A DNA stretch of 64,000 nt. It comes from an uncultured Ruminiclostridium sp. (GTDB taxonomy: Bacteria > Bacillota > Clostridia > Oscillospirales > Ruminococcaceae). Below the pieces are notes generated by a model, which worked only from the letters and a program-made list of their open reading frames with translations, had not been told where the DNA came from and did not search any database. Positions 1-7,901 of this stretch are shown here, piece after piece. The stretch covers positions 25,016-89,015 of the forward strand of contig CALXIO010000006.1 in NCBI GenBank assembly GCA_944388385.1, read 5' to 3'. Position 1 is the stretch's first letter, and the number at the start of each line of letters is the position of its first letter. A program made the position numbers and the translations under genes.

Positions 1-1
1 A

Positions 2-100
2 AATGACGACACCATAATAATAAACCGCTATAACAGAGCAGGGGGCAGAGCTATAGCGGATATTGAGAAATTATATTTAAGCCAGGCAGAAGGTATATAA
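2..100 (+). CDS. C-terminal end of an unidentified protein, cut by the window edge
   Basis: An open frame enters from the left edge and ends at TAA 98-100, five bases before a strong hairpin terminator. The 32 visible residues contain RAGGRAIADIEKLYLSQ followed by AEGI and look like an amphipathic C-terminal helix. I do not recognise the family. The frame is supported by its position just before the terminator and by closure of the other two frames at their first or fifth codons. The upstream part of the gene is needed to name it. Confidence 0.5.
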   Translation, partial: NDDTIIINRYNRAGGRAIADIEKLYLSQAEGI

Positions 101-104
101 AAAG

Positions 105-130
105 AAAACCACTGTAAATACAGTGGTTTT
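105..130. terminator. Bidirectional intrinsic terminator
   Basis: A 10-bp stem AAAACCACTG / CAGTGGTTTT closes on a TAAATA loop. It carries A-rich and T-rich flanks on both sides, so it can stop the rightward unidentified gene and the leftward bioY. Confidence 0.85.
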
Positions 131-134
131 TGAT

Positions 135-713
135 TTATGCTTTTGCTGAGCTTTCTTTTCTTACGGATGCGGTTGCTTTAAGTAAGGGAATGGTAACTAA
201 ATATGCGGCTACTACACTTGCTATATCCTTTATTATAAAGGAAAGTGAAACCAGCATAAAGGATTCTCCCAAAGGCACACTCATTACTATCGAATACTGA
301 ATCACACCTGCTATATGGCAAGCTGCAAGTCCCAATATGCCAAAGCCTATTGCACAGGCAGGCTTTGCGGCTTTAGGCAGAGCGTTTATAGTAATACCGC
401 ATATTGCCGCCATTGCTATAAAGCCGAATAAAAAGCCGCCTGCCGGGGAGATAAGGGAAGCAAATCCACCCTTGAAGTTTGCAAACACCGGTGCGCCGAG
501 GGCTCCCACCGCCACATAAACCGCCGCGGCAATAGTTGCCTTTGCTGTTTTAAGGTAGTATCCGCAAAGGGCTACCGTAAAGGTCTGTAATGTTACCGGA
601 ACACCGGTAGGAAGCGGAATTGCCACCTGTGACAGAACGCCGATAATAGCCGCAAACAATGCGCACATTACCATGGAAATAATATCAAGCTTTTTCTTTT
701 TTGTATCAGACAT
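135..713 (-). CDS. bioY: Biotin transporter BioY (ECF S component)
   Basis: The 192-residue integral membrane protein matches the length and pattern of BioY, the substrate-binding subunit of the ECF biotin transporter. About six hydrophobic segments are visible. The family signatures are present: VPVTLQT near residue 38, then GAPVF and a GG/PAGG-rich stretch with FGF near residues 72-98. The start has a good AAAGGAG ribosome site seven bases upstream. No EcfA or EcfT gene lies in the window, so it probably uses shared energising subunits encoded elsewhere, or works alone as some BioY proteins do. Its promoter overlaps a candidate biotin-repressor palindrome, which would fit repression by BirA-biotin. 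Confidence 0.92.
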   Translation of the reverse strand: MSDTKKKKLDIISMVMCALFAAIIGVLSQVAIPLPTGVPVTLQTFTVALCGYYLKTAKATIAAAVYVAVGALGAPVFANFKGGFASLISPAGGFLFGFIAMAAICGITINALPKAAKPACAIGFGILGLAACHIAGVIQYSIVMSVPLGESFMLVSLSFIIKDIASVVAAYLVTIPLLKATASVRKESSAKA

Positions 714-741
714 AATAATGTCTCCTTTCTTTTGCTACTAA

Positions 742-770
742 AGAATACCCCAAAAAACAGTATATGTCAA
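742..770 (-). promoter_or_regulatory. bioY promoter
   Basis: On the minus strand TTGACA (765-770) is separated by 17 bp from TATTCT (742-747), 29 bp upstream of the bioY start. Confidence 0.75.
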
Positions 771-795
771 CCATAGCAATACAAAAGGGTGACAA
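764..795. promoter_or_regulatory. Candidate BirA operator for bioY
   Basis: An interrupted palindrome ATGTCAAC-N16-GGTGACAA overlaps the bioY -35 box. Its half sites resemble the Firmicutes biotin-repressor pattern WTGTWAAC-N14..16-GTTWACAW, with mismatches in both arms. The assignment is an inference from similarity, position and target gene. Confidence 0.45.
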
Positions 796-836
796 TTATT
801 TCACAAAAAATTCATATACTTTTTTTGAAAAAAGCT

Positions 837-865
837 TTGCATTTTGGAAAGACATTTGATATAAT
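837..865 (+). promoter_or_regulatory. Promoter of the foldase lipoprotein gene
   Basis: TTGCAT (837-842), a 17-bp spacer and a perfect TATAAT (860-865), about 40 bp before the start codon. Confidence 0.8.
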
Positions 866-906
866 AGGAAATCGGAGTATTTCGTATACAGAAAGGATAA
901 CACAAA

Positions 907-2337
907 ATGAAAAAGAAAATTGCAGTTATAGTGGCAATTCTTGCCGTTTGCATGAGCTTTTGCGGATGTAGTGAAAGTATTTTAAATTCCAGCGGAAGCA
1001 ACGATACATCAGGCACCACCTCAGAAATCTGGACAGCAAAGGATGATGATATTATCGCCTGGGCTGAGGGAGAGAATTTATCTGAGGAGGACAAGGAATA
1101 TTATAACGTTACCTTCAAGGAATTTTTCGGTGAATATTCCTTCACCCTGTCAAACTACGGCTTTGATGAAACAAACCCTGTTTTTGAACCCTACTGTGAG
1201 CAGATAAGACAGACTGTTATAGATATGCTGACCAACGAAAGAATTATCCTTAAGAAGGCTAAGGAAATGGGTCTTGATACCCTTACCGAGGATGAGATGA
1301 AGGAGGTTGAAAAGGCATATCTTGAAAATGTTGAGGGCTGGTGTGAGAGCTTTGAGGATCAGGCTAAAGAGGAGCTTGGAATTGAATCCTCCGACACAGA
1401 GTCAGAAACCCTTGACACAGCCACCGAACAGCAGGTAAAGGACAAGGCCAAGGAGATTTTCAGAGATTACATGGAGGGTTTTGGCTTATCTGAGGAAACC
1501 TTCCTTAAGTGGCAGACTACCACCTTTATCGAAAGAAAGGTTTTAAATGAAATAAACAAGGATATAAAGGTTGAAAGAGAGGATGCCAAGAAGGTAATTG
1601 AGAGCACCATTGAGGAGGCAAAGAAGGCATACGATACCAATGTATCCCAGTATGAGCAGAATGCCCAGTACCAGACTGTATGGGTTCCTGAGGGCACAAG
1701 AAATATAAAGTATATTCTTGTGGCACTTTCATCTGCCGATTCAGCTGAGCTTAATGCGGAAAGAAACGAAAGCGGCGCTGATGATGAGGAAATCGACAAG
1801 AAGCGTGACGAAAAGCTGAAGGAAATTGAGGATAAGGCAAATGCGGCTTATGAGAAGCTTCAGAACGGCACATCCTTTGATGATGTATTAAAGGAATACA
1901 GCAACGAATATAGTCCCGATGCCGCAAGCCAGGAGGTAACTGTAATAAAGGGCAGTACCACACTTAACAAGGATCTTTACGATGCAGTTTATACCCTTGA
2001 AAATAAGGGAGATATAAGCCCCCTTGTAAAGAGTGACAGAGGATATTATATCATTCAGTATTCATCCGATGCAGAGATAACCGATGAGGAGCTTGATGAA
2101 ATAATAGACGAAACCCAGGCTACTATCTTAGAATCCTTACAAAATCAGAATGCAAACAAGACACTTGCACAGTGGCGTGAGGAAGTAGTTTATGAATATG
2201 ACTACGATAAGCTGAATTTTGAAAAGCCCGAGGAGGAAACCTCATCTGCCGAAAGCAGTAAGGAGGAATCCGAGGAAGAAGAATCCGAAGAGGAATCCGA
2301 AGAGGAATCCGAGGATAACACCACAACAGAGGAATAA
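907..2337 (+). CDS. PrsA/PpiC-like peptidyl-prolyl isomerase lipoprotein with acidic tail
   Basis: This 476-residue exported protein is probably a lipid-anchored parvulin-type foldase that helps secreted proteins fold outside the membrane. It starts with a Lys-rich hydrophobic signal ending in a lipobox-like FCGC, with the modified Cys at residue 21. A SurA/PrsA-type helical region follows, with many Glu/Lys residues. A rotamase-like domain lies at roughly residues 260-390; it holds the motifs NIKYIL, NGTSFDDV and RGYYIIQY typical of PpiC domains. The last 35 residues are a low-complexity tail of EESEE units, longer than in standard PrsA. The gene stands alone between its own promoter and a terminator. 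Confidence 0.8.
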   Translation: MKKKIAVIVAILAVCMSFCGCSESILNSSGSNDTSGTTSEIWTAKDDDIIAWAEGENLSEEDKEYYNVTFKEFFGEYSFTLSNYGFDETNPVFEPYCEQIRQTVIDMLTNERIILKKAKEMGLDTLTEDEMKEVEKAYLENVEGWCESFEDQAKEELGIESSDTESETLDTATEQQVKDKAKEIFRDYMEGFGLSEETFLKWQTTTFIERKVLNEINKDIKVEREDAKKVIESTIEEAKKAYDTNVSQYEQNAQYQTVWVPEGTRNIKYILVALSSADSAELNAERNESGADDEEIDKKRDEKLKEIEDKANAAYEKLQNGTSFDDVLKEYSNEYSPDAASQEVTVIKGSTTLNKDLYDAVYTLENKGDISPLVKSDRGYYIIQYSSDAEITDEELDEIIDETQATILESLQNQNANKTLAQWREEVVYEYDYDKLNFEKPEEETSSAESSKEESEEEESEEESEEESEDNTTTEE

Positions 2338-2344
2338 AAAACCG

Positions 2345-2372
2345 GCGTACAGGAAACTGTACGCTGTTTTTT
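2345..2372 (+). terminator. Intrinsic terminator after the foldase gene, abutting the next gene
   Basis: GCGTACAG, loop GAAA, CTGTACGC, followed by TGTTTTTT. The next start codon lies only 13 bases after the T run, so the hairpin may act as an intercistronic attenuator rather than a full stop. Confidence 0.85.
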
Positions 2373-2385
2373 AAGTGAGGTAAAT

Positions 2386-3264
2386 ATGGAATGTAGGCTT
2401 TGCCCCAGAAAATGCGGGGCAGACAGAGAAAATGGTAATATAGGTGTCTGCGGTGTTGCAGGACTTAAAATAGCAAGGGCAGGACTTCATTTCGGAGAGG
2501 AGCCCTGTATCAGCGGTAAAAGGGGCAGCGGTACTATTTTCTTTTCCGGGTGCAGTCTTAAATGTATCTTCTGTCAGAACACCCCAATAAGCAGGGAAGG
2601 ATTCGGCAAGGAGATAACCACAGACAGGCTTTGCGAAATTATCCTTCAGTTGCAGGATAAGGGGGCGCATAATATAAATCTTGTTACCCCCACCCATTTT
2701 TCCGATAAGATAGGGGAAGCATTAAAAAGGGTAAAGTCCCGGCTTTATATACCGGTGGTGTATAACTGCGGAGGATATGAGGATATAGACAGCCTTAAAT
2801 CCCTTTCAGGGCTTGTGGATATATATCTTCCTGATTTTAAGTATCACAGCGGGGAGCTTGCAAAAAAATATTCCGGGGCTGAAAATTACCCGGAAATAGT
2901 AAAAAAGGCTATATATGAAATGTTTTTCCAGGTGGGACGTCCTACCTTTGACAATGAGGGAATGATGACCAAAGGTGTTATTATAAGGCACATGATATTG
3001 CCCGGCTGTCGCCATGATTCTATGGCAGTACTGGATGATATAAGGGAAATTTTTTCCCCGGATGATATACTTATAAGCCTTTTAAGGCAGTATACCCCTT
3101 GCTATAAGGCACTTCAAATAAAGGAGCTTTCAAGACGGCTTACCACCTTTGAATATAACAGCGTTACCGATTATGCCGCAAGTCTTGGATTTAACGGCTT
3201 TACTCAGCAAAAGGAAAGCGCCACCCTTGAAATGACCCCAAAGTGGGATCTGAGTGGCGTTTAA
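2386..3264 (+). CDS. PflA-like radical SAM protein (PflX/COG1313 type)
   Basis: The 292-residue protein belongs to the radical SAM superfamily near pyruvate-formate-lyase activases. The CX3CX2C cluster motif is at Cys56, Cys60 and Cys63 (CSLKCIFC). An N-terminal set of cysteines (3, 6, 10, 22) could hold a further iron-sulfur cluster or zinc. This layout matches the COG1313 group of PflA homologues, whose substrate is not established. No glycyl-radical enzyme partner is adjacent. The ribosome site is GTGAGGT. It ends tail to tail with yifB, one base apart, with no terminator between them. Confidence 0.82.
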   Translation: MECRLCPRKCGADRENGNIGVCGVAGLKIARAGLHFGEEPCISGKRGSGTIFFSGCSLKCIFCQNTPISREGFGKEITTDRLCEIILQLQDKGAHNINLVTPTHFSDKIGEALKRVKSRLYIPVVYNCGGYEDIDSLKSLSGLVDIYLPDFKYHSGELAKKYSGAENYPEIVKKAIYEMFFQVGRPTFDNEGMMTKGVIIRHMILPGCRHDSMAVLDDIREIFSPDDILISLLRQYTPCYKALQIKELSRRLTTFEYNSVTDYAASLGFNGFTQQKESATLEMTPKWDLSGV

Positions 3265-3265
3265 G

Positions 3266-4789
3266 TTATATATTCCAGTATTTTCTGTCAAGGGAGCGAA
3301 AGGCTATTGCATTGGCAATATCAGTCTTTCTTATAACCTCCGAGCCTGCCAGGTCCGCACAGGTACGGCCTACCTTAAGCAGTCTGTCATAGGCTCTTGC
3401 GGACAGTCCCAGCTTATCAAAGCAATCAGACAGCAGTTTTTTAGCCGCCGGCTCCAAGGGGCACATTTCCGCAAGAAGTGAGGGAGGAATTTTTGAGTTT
3501 GCCCGTACATCTGTACCGGCAAAGCGTTTCTCCTGGATTTTTCTTGCCTCCATTACCCTTGCAAGAATTTCCTTGCTGGGCTCACCCTTTGAGCTGTTGC
3601 TTACCTCCTCATAGCTTAACTGAGGCATCTCCACCTGAATATCAATTCTGTCAAGTATGGGGCGGCTTATCTTACTTAAATACTTTTGTATAGCCTGCGG
3701 AGAACAGGAGCAATGAGCCTTGGGATTACCGTAGTTACCGCAGGGACAGGGATTCATGGCGGCTACCATCATTATATCACAAGGGTAAGTAACCGAGCCC
3801 TGGGCTCTTGATATGGTGATAACACCGTCCTCTAAGGGCTGTCGCAGGGTTTCAAGGGTTTTTCTGTCAAATTCGGGAAGCTCATCTAAAAACAATACAC
3901 CGTTATGGGCAAGGGAAATTTCTCCCGGCTTTGGCACACTGCCTCCTCCTATAAGACCTATTGCAGAGGCGGTATGGGATACTGCCCTGAAGGGTCTTGT
4001 ATTGATAATGGGATTTTCCCTGTCTAAGGTACCGGCTATTGAGTGTATGCCGGTGGTTTCTATGCTTTCATCAAAGGACATGGGCGGTAAAATAGAGGGA
4101 AGCCTTTTTGAGATCATGCTTTTACCTGTACCGGGAGGGCCTATAAGAAGAACATTATGAAAGCCTGCTGCCGCCACCTCAAGGGCTCTTTTGGCTGACT
4201 GCTGACCCTTTACATCCTCAAAATCAAGCAGTGTGGGCTTTATGCCAAGGTGTGCATAAGGGGGTGCAGGGGTGATTTTTTCTCTGCCGGTGAAGTGGTT
4301 TAACAGACTGCGGATATTCTTTACGGGATAAACCGTAAGCCCCTCCACAACAGATGCCTCCCTGGCATCATCAAAGGGAACGAATATCCTTTTAAGTCCG
4401 GCTCTTTTAGCGGCAATGGCCATGGTTAATATGCCGCTTGTATGTATAAGCTCACCTCCGAGGGAAACCTCCCCTATAAAGGCGGCATCGTCTGTATCCT
4501 CATCTATAAAGTCATTTACCTTTAAAACAGCGGCAATAATGGTAAAGTCATAAAGCGAGCCGCATTTTTTCACATCCGCAGGAGCTAAGTTTACGGTTAT
4601 TCTCTGGGCGGAAATGCCTATGCCTATCTGGGCTAAGGCTCCCTTTACCCTTGTGCGGCTTTCCTGTACCGCCAGATCTCCAAGTCCCACTATATCAAAG
4701 GCAGGCTGACCCTTTTGTGTAATGATTTCAGCGGTGACTAAAAAGGCATTCATGCCGAAAAGCCCCATGCCGTTTACCTTGGAATACAT
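3266..4789 (-). CDS. YifB/ComM family Mg-chelatase-like AAA+ ATPase
   Basis: The 507-residue protein has the three-part YifB/ComM architecture: an N-terminal ChlI/Lon-like domain, an Mg-chelatase AAA+ ATPase and a C-terminal helical domain. Walker A GPPGTGKS is at residues 217-224. A Walker B LFLDELPEF and the MNPCPCG segment typical of the family follow. Homologues act as hexameric helicases in branch migration during natural transformation, but the role in Clostridia is not settled. I chose ATG at 4789 over an upstream start at 4912: it gives the family N-terminus MYSKVNGMGL and has GGGGTG six bases upstream, and the upstream extension overlaps the promoter. Confidence 0.9.
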   Translation of the reverse strand: MYSKVNGMGLFGMNAFLVTAEIITQKGQPAFDIVGLGDLAVQESRTRVKGALAQIGIGISAQRITVNLAPADVKKCGSLYDFTIIAAVLKVNDFIDEDTDDAAFIGEVSLGGELIHTSGILTMAIAAKRAGLKRIFVPFDDAREASVVEGLTVYPVKNIRSLLNHFTGREKITPAPPYAHLGIKPTLLDFEDVKGQQSAKRALEVAAAGFHNVLLIGPPGTGKSMISKRLPSILPPMSFDESIETTGIHSIAGTLDRENPIINTRPFRAVSHTASAIGLIGGGSVPKPGEISLAHNGVLFLDELPEFDRKTLETLRQPLEDGVITISRAQGSVTYPCDIMMVAAMNPCPCGNYGNPKAHCSCSPQAIQKYLSKISRPILDRIDIQVEMPQLSYEEVSNSSKGEPSKEILARVMEARKIQEKRFAGTDVRANSKIPPSLLAEMCPLEPAAKKLLSDCFDKLGLSARAYDRLLKVGRTCADLAGSEVIRKTDIANAIAFRSLDRKYWNI

Positions 4790-4823
4790 ATTTACACCCC
4801 TTTTAAGTAAATTATATGTAACT

Positions 4824-4852
4824 ATTATATTACAAAACAATGGAAATTTCAA
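4824..4852 (-). promoter_or_regulatory. yifB promoter
   Basis: Minus-strand TTGAAA (4847-4852), 17-bp spacer, TATAAT (4824-4829), 35 bp before the chosen ATG. Its presence inside the longer reading frame is a further reason to reject the upstream start. Confidence 0.8.
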
Positions 4853-4906
4853 CAAAAACCGCCTTTTAAAAGGGAAGAATTTTTTTATAAAATAAGCTAA
4901 ATTCAT

Positions 4907-4935
4907 TTGCATTTTTAATTAAAAGATGTTATACT
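4907..4935 (+). promoter_or_regulatory. Phosphoglucomutase promoter and leader hairpin
   Basis: TTGCAT (4907-4912), 17-bp spacer, TATACT (4930-4935). The short leader contains a 6-bp hairpin CGGCAT-A-ATGCCG at 4954-4966, followed by a GAGAAAGGA ribosome site. Confidence 0.75.
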
Positions 4936-4989
4936 TGATGTAACGGAAAAAATCGGCATAATGCCGTATATCGAGAAAGGAAAAATATC

Positions 4990-6708
4990 ATGGATAAGAA
5001 CGCAGCTCTCTATAATGAATGGCTTGAAAAGGCCGTACTTGATCCTGACCTTAAGACTGAGCTTACAAGTGTAGCCGGCAAGGATGAGGAAATTAACGAT
5101 CGTTTCTACAGAGATCTTGAATTCGGTACAGGCGGTCTTCGTGGCGTTATCGGTGCAGGCACAAACAGAATGAATGTTTACACCGTAGGCAAGGCTACAC
5201 AGGGTCTTGCAAATTATCTTAAAAATACAGGCAAGGCTGATTTAAGCGTAGCTGTTGCTTATGACAGCCGTATTAAGTCAGATAAATTCGCAAAGCACGC
5301 AGCGGCTATTTTTGCGGCAAACGGCATTAAGGCTCACATTTACCCTGAGCTTATGCCCACTCCCATGCTGTCCTTCGCAGTAAGAGCACTTCACTGTGAT
5401 GCAGGTATCATTCTTACAGCAAGCCACAACCCTGCAAAGTACAACGGCTACAAGGTTTACGGCGATGACGGATGCCAGGTAACACTTGAGGCTGCTGAGG
5501 CTATTTTAAGCGAAATCGACAAGCTGGATATATTTGCCGATGTTAAGACAGCAGACTTTGAGGAATGTGTAAAGGAAGGCAAGATAAGCTATATCGGTAA
5601 TGATGTAATTGATGATTATATTGCCAATGTAAAGGCACAGTCCATTCATCCCGAGCTTTGTCCCGAAAGTGGTCTTAAGGTGGTATATACACCCCTTAAC
5701 GGCGCAGGCAACAAGCCCGTAAGAAGAATTTTAAAGGAAATCGGCATCAATGATGTTACGGTAGTTAAGGAACAGGAAATGCCCGACGGCAACTTTACCA
5801 CCTGTCCTTACCCCAACCCCGAAATAAGAGAGGCTCTTACCTTAGGTTTAGAGCTTTGTAAGACAGTAAAGCCCGACTTACTTCTTGCTACCGACCCTGA
5901 CAGCGACAGAGTGGGTATTGCAGTTCCCGACGGAGATGATTATGTTCTCTTTACCGGTAACGAAGTAGGCGCTATGCTTCTTGAATATATCTGCAAGGAA
6001 AGAATCGCAAAGGACACAATGCCCAAAAATCCCGTTGCGGTAAAGACAATAGTTACCACCGACCTTGTTAAGGCTATTGCCGAAAAGTACGGCGTTGAGC
6101 TTTATGAGGTTCTTACCGGCTTTAAGTTTATCGGTGAACAGATAGGCTTCCTTGAGGATAAGGGCGAGCAGGACAGATATATCTTCGGCTTTGAGGAAAG
6201 CTACGGCTACCTTGCAGGAAGCTATGTAAGAGATAAGGACGCAGTTGTAGCCTCCATGCTTATTTGTGAAATGGCGGCATACTACCGATCAAAGGGTATC
6301 TCCATGGTACAGGCAAGAGCTGATATGTACAAGGAATACGGTTACTACTGCAACAAGCTTGAAACCTTCCAGTTTGAGGGCGAAAGCGGTATGATAAAGA
6401 TGAACGAAATCATGGATAAGTTAAGAACCGACTATCCCAAGGCTATTGCAGGAAGCAAGGTTATCGGCATGGCTGACTACAAGCAGAGCACAAAGACTGA
6501 TCTTGTGGCAGGTACAACCACCACCCTTACACTTCCCAAGTCAAATGTTATCACCCTTTATCTTGAAAACAATGCCAGCGTAGTTGTAAGACCCTCAGGC
6601 ACAGAGCCCAAGATCAAGCTTTACTACACCACAGTAGGTACAAGCGTAGAGGATGCGGCTGCTAAGCAGGCTGAGCTTTCAGCAGATTTTACAAAAATCG
6701 TAGGCTGA
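4990..6708 (+). CDS. pgcA: Phosphoglucomutase/phosphomannomutase (alpha-D-phosphohexomutase)
   Basis: The 572-residue enzyme interconverts hexose 1- and 6-phosphates, linking glycolysis to nucleotide-sugar synthesis in the cytoplasm. The active-site loop TASHNP is at residues 143-148, with Ser145 the phosphorylated residue. DPDSDRVG near residue 303 binds the metal. GFEESYG near 395 and RPSGTEPK near 535 are the sugar- and phosphate-binding loops. Length and motif order match the Firmicutes PgcA type. The codons lean to those of highly expressed genes (AAG for Lys, GGC, CTT), unlike the AT-rich neighbour yifB. It is a single-gene unit with its own promoter. Confidence 0.93.
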   Translation: MDKNAALYNEWLEKAVLDPDLKTELTSVAGKDEEINDRFYRDLEFGTGGLRGVIGAGTNRMNVYTVGKATQGLANYLKNTGKADLSVAVAYDSRIKSDKFAKHAAAIFAANGIKAHIYPELMPTPMLSFAVRALHCDAGIILTASHNPAKYNGYKVYGDDGCQVTLEAAEAILSEIDKLDIFADVKTADFEECVKEGKISYIGNDVIDDYIANVKAQSIHPELCPESGLKVVYTPLNGAGNKPVRRILKEIGINDVTVVKEQEMPDGNFTTCPYPNPEIREALTLGLELCKTVKPDLLLATDPDSDRVGIAVPDGDDYVLFTGNEVGAMLLEYICKERIAKDTMPKNPVAVKTIVTTDLVKAIAEKYGVELYEVLTGFKFIGEQIGFLEDKGEQDRYIFGFEESYGYLAGSYVRDKDAVVASMLICEMAAYYRSKGISMVQARADMYKEYGYYCNKLETFQFEGESGMIKMNEIMDKLRTDYPKAIAGSKVIGMADYKQSTKTDLVAGTTTTLTLPKSNVITLYLENNASVVVRPSGTEPKIKLYYTTVGTSVEDAAAKQAELSADFTKIVG

Positions 6709-6751
6709 TAATTAAAAAATAGTGGATTTTGTAAAAAATTTATTAAGTCTA

Positions 6752-6780
6752 TTGAAATTATTTTCAAACTATGCTATAAT
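6752..6780 (+). promoter_or_regulatory. rpmE promoter and leader
   Basis: TTGAAA (6752-6757), 17-bp spacer and TATAAT (6775-6780) with an extended TG element. The 80-nt leader contains the hairpin AGCAT-T-ATGCT at 6821-6831. Confidence 0.82.
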
Positions 6781-6867
6781 TTTAATCCAGGCGTGAATTA
6801 TGCCATTATTCTGAAATCATAGCATTATGCTGTAATTTAGATGTACTCAAAATCGGGAGGTGACATC

Positions 6868-7071
6868 ATGAAAGAAGGTATCCATCCTAACTACGAGCCC
6901 ACCACTATTAAGTGCGCTTGCGGCGAGGTTATCGAAACACGTTCTACCAAGAAGGATATTAAGGTAGAAATCTGCTCAAAGTGCCATCCTTTCTTCACAG
7001 GTAAGCAGAAGTTAGTAGACACAGGCGGACGTGTTGACAAGTTCAAGAAGAAGTACAATCTTGACAAGTAA
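6868..7071 (+). CDS. rpmE: Ribosomal protein bL31, zinc-binding form
   Basis: The 67-residue protein is bL31 of the large ribosomal subunit. Cys16, Cys18, Cys36 and Cys39 (CXC and CXXC) form the zinc site of the C+ form. The start is the ATG before KEGIHPNY, with GGGAGGTGA just upstream; an upstream in-frame ATG at 6841 would add nine residues that the family lacks. Codon choice is that of a highly expressed gene. The gene is transcribed alone, with its own promoter and terminator. Confidence 0.96.
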   Translation: MKEGIHPNYEPTTIKCACGEVIETRSTKKDIKVEICSKCHPFFTGKQKLVDTGGRVDKFKKKYNLDK

Positions 7072-7078
7072 TTGTTTG

Positions 7079-7106
7079 AAAACCCTGTCGGAAGGCAGGG
7101 TTTTAT
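7079..7106 (+). terminator. rpmE terminator
   Basis: AAAACCCTG / CAGGGTTTT stem with an 8-base loop, followed by a T-rich run, eight bases after the stop codon. Confidence 0.85.
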
Positions 7107-7171
7107 TTTTGTTTGATTTATTAAATATTAAATATTTTTACAAAAAAGTTAATCTTTAATTAAATAACGGG

Positions 7172-7180
7172 TGTTATAAT
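7172..7180 (+). promoter_or_regulatory. Extended -10 promoter of the two-component/ABC operon
   Basis: TG-T-TATAAT with no convincing -35 box at the expected distance. This fits a promoter that depends on an activator, possibly the response regulator it drives. Confidence 0.55.
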
Positions 7181-7215
7181 ATGGGTTATTAAATAAGCAG
7201 GAAAGGATGTTTACT

Positions 7216-7899
7216 ATGTTTCGTATAATGGTAGTTGAAGACGATAAGAACACCAGAAAGCTGATGTGTACCGTACTTTCACAGCACGGCTATGAGCCGA
7301 TACCGGCAGTAGACGGTCTTGATGCCTTTGAGGTAATGGAAAAACAGCATGTGGACCTTATTTTGCTTGATGTTATGATGCCCAGAATGGACGGCTATGA
7401 GTTTGTAAGAACATTAAGAGCCATAAACAGCAATATTCCCGTGCTTATGGTTACCGCAAGGGAAACACCTGCTGATAAGATAGCAGGCTTTAAGGCAGGA
7501 ACAGATGACTATATGGTAAAGCCTGTTGATGATGAGGAAATGCTTTTAAGAATTTCCGCACTTTTACGAAGATCCAATATAGCAAATGAACACAGGCTTG
7601 TGGCAGGGGGTACGGTGCTTGACTATGATTCCCTTACTGTTACCTGCGGAGATAAGGTGTATGAGCTTCCCAACAAGGAATTTATGCTTTTGTTTAAGCT
7701 GCTTTCCTATCAGAATAAGATATTCACAAGGCGTCAGCTTATGGACGAATTGTGGGATATTGCCACCGAATCCGAGGAGCGTACCATTGATGTACATATA
7801 AACCGCCTTCGTGAAAGATTTCGTGATAATGAGGACTTTGAGATAGTTACCGTAAGGGGACTTGGCTATAAGGCTGTATTAAAACAGCCCCGGGAGTAA
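7216..7899 (+). CDS. OmpR/PhoB-family response regulator
   Basis: The 227-residue protein has an N-terminal receiver domain: acidic pair Asp9-Asp10, phospho-acceptor Asp52 in LLDVMMP, and Lys in the VKPVDDEE loop. A C-terminal winged-helix DNA-binding domain follows, ending with DVHINRLR and VRGLGYK. ATG at 7216 is preferred over the in-frame ATG at 7207, because GAAAGGA sits at the right distance only for the former. The histidine kinase gene begins two bases after its stop, and an ABC transporter follows. By analogy with similar clusters it probably controls that transporter, but the signal is unknown. Confidence 0.9.
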   Translation: MFRIMVVEDDKNTRKLMCTVLSQHGYEPIPAVDGLDAFEVMEKQHVDLILLDVMMPRMDGYEFVRTLRAINSNIPVLMVTARETPADKIAGFKAGTDDYMVKPVDDEEMLLRISALLRRSNIANEHRLVAGGTVLDYDSLTVTCGDKVYELPNKEFMLLFKLLSYQNKIFTRRQLMDELWDIATESEERTIDVHINRLRERFRDNEDFEIVTVRGLGYKAVLKQPRE

Positions 7900-7901
7900 T
7901 T

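Noticed and set aside
789..971. A 60-residue frame at the promoter of the foldase gene
   Set aside because: It spans the -35 and -10 boxes and runs out of frame into the lipoprotein gene.
4790..4912. N-terminal extension of yifB by 41 residues
   Set aside because: It overlaps the promoter, lacks a ribosome site and is not part of the family N-terminus.
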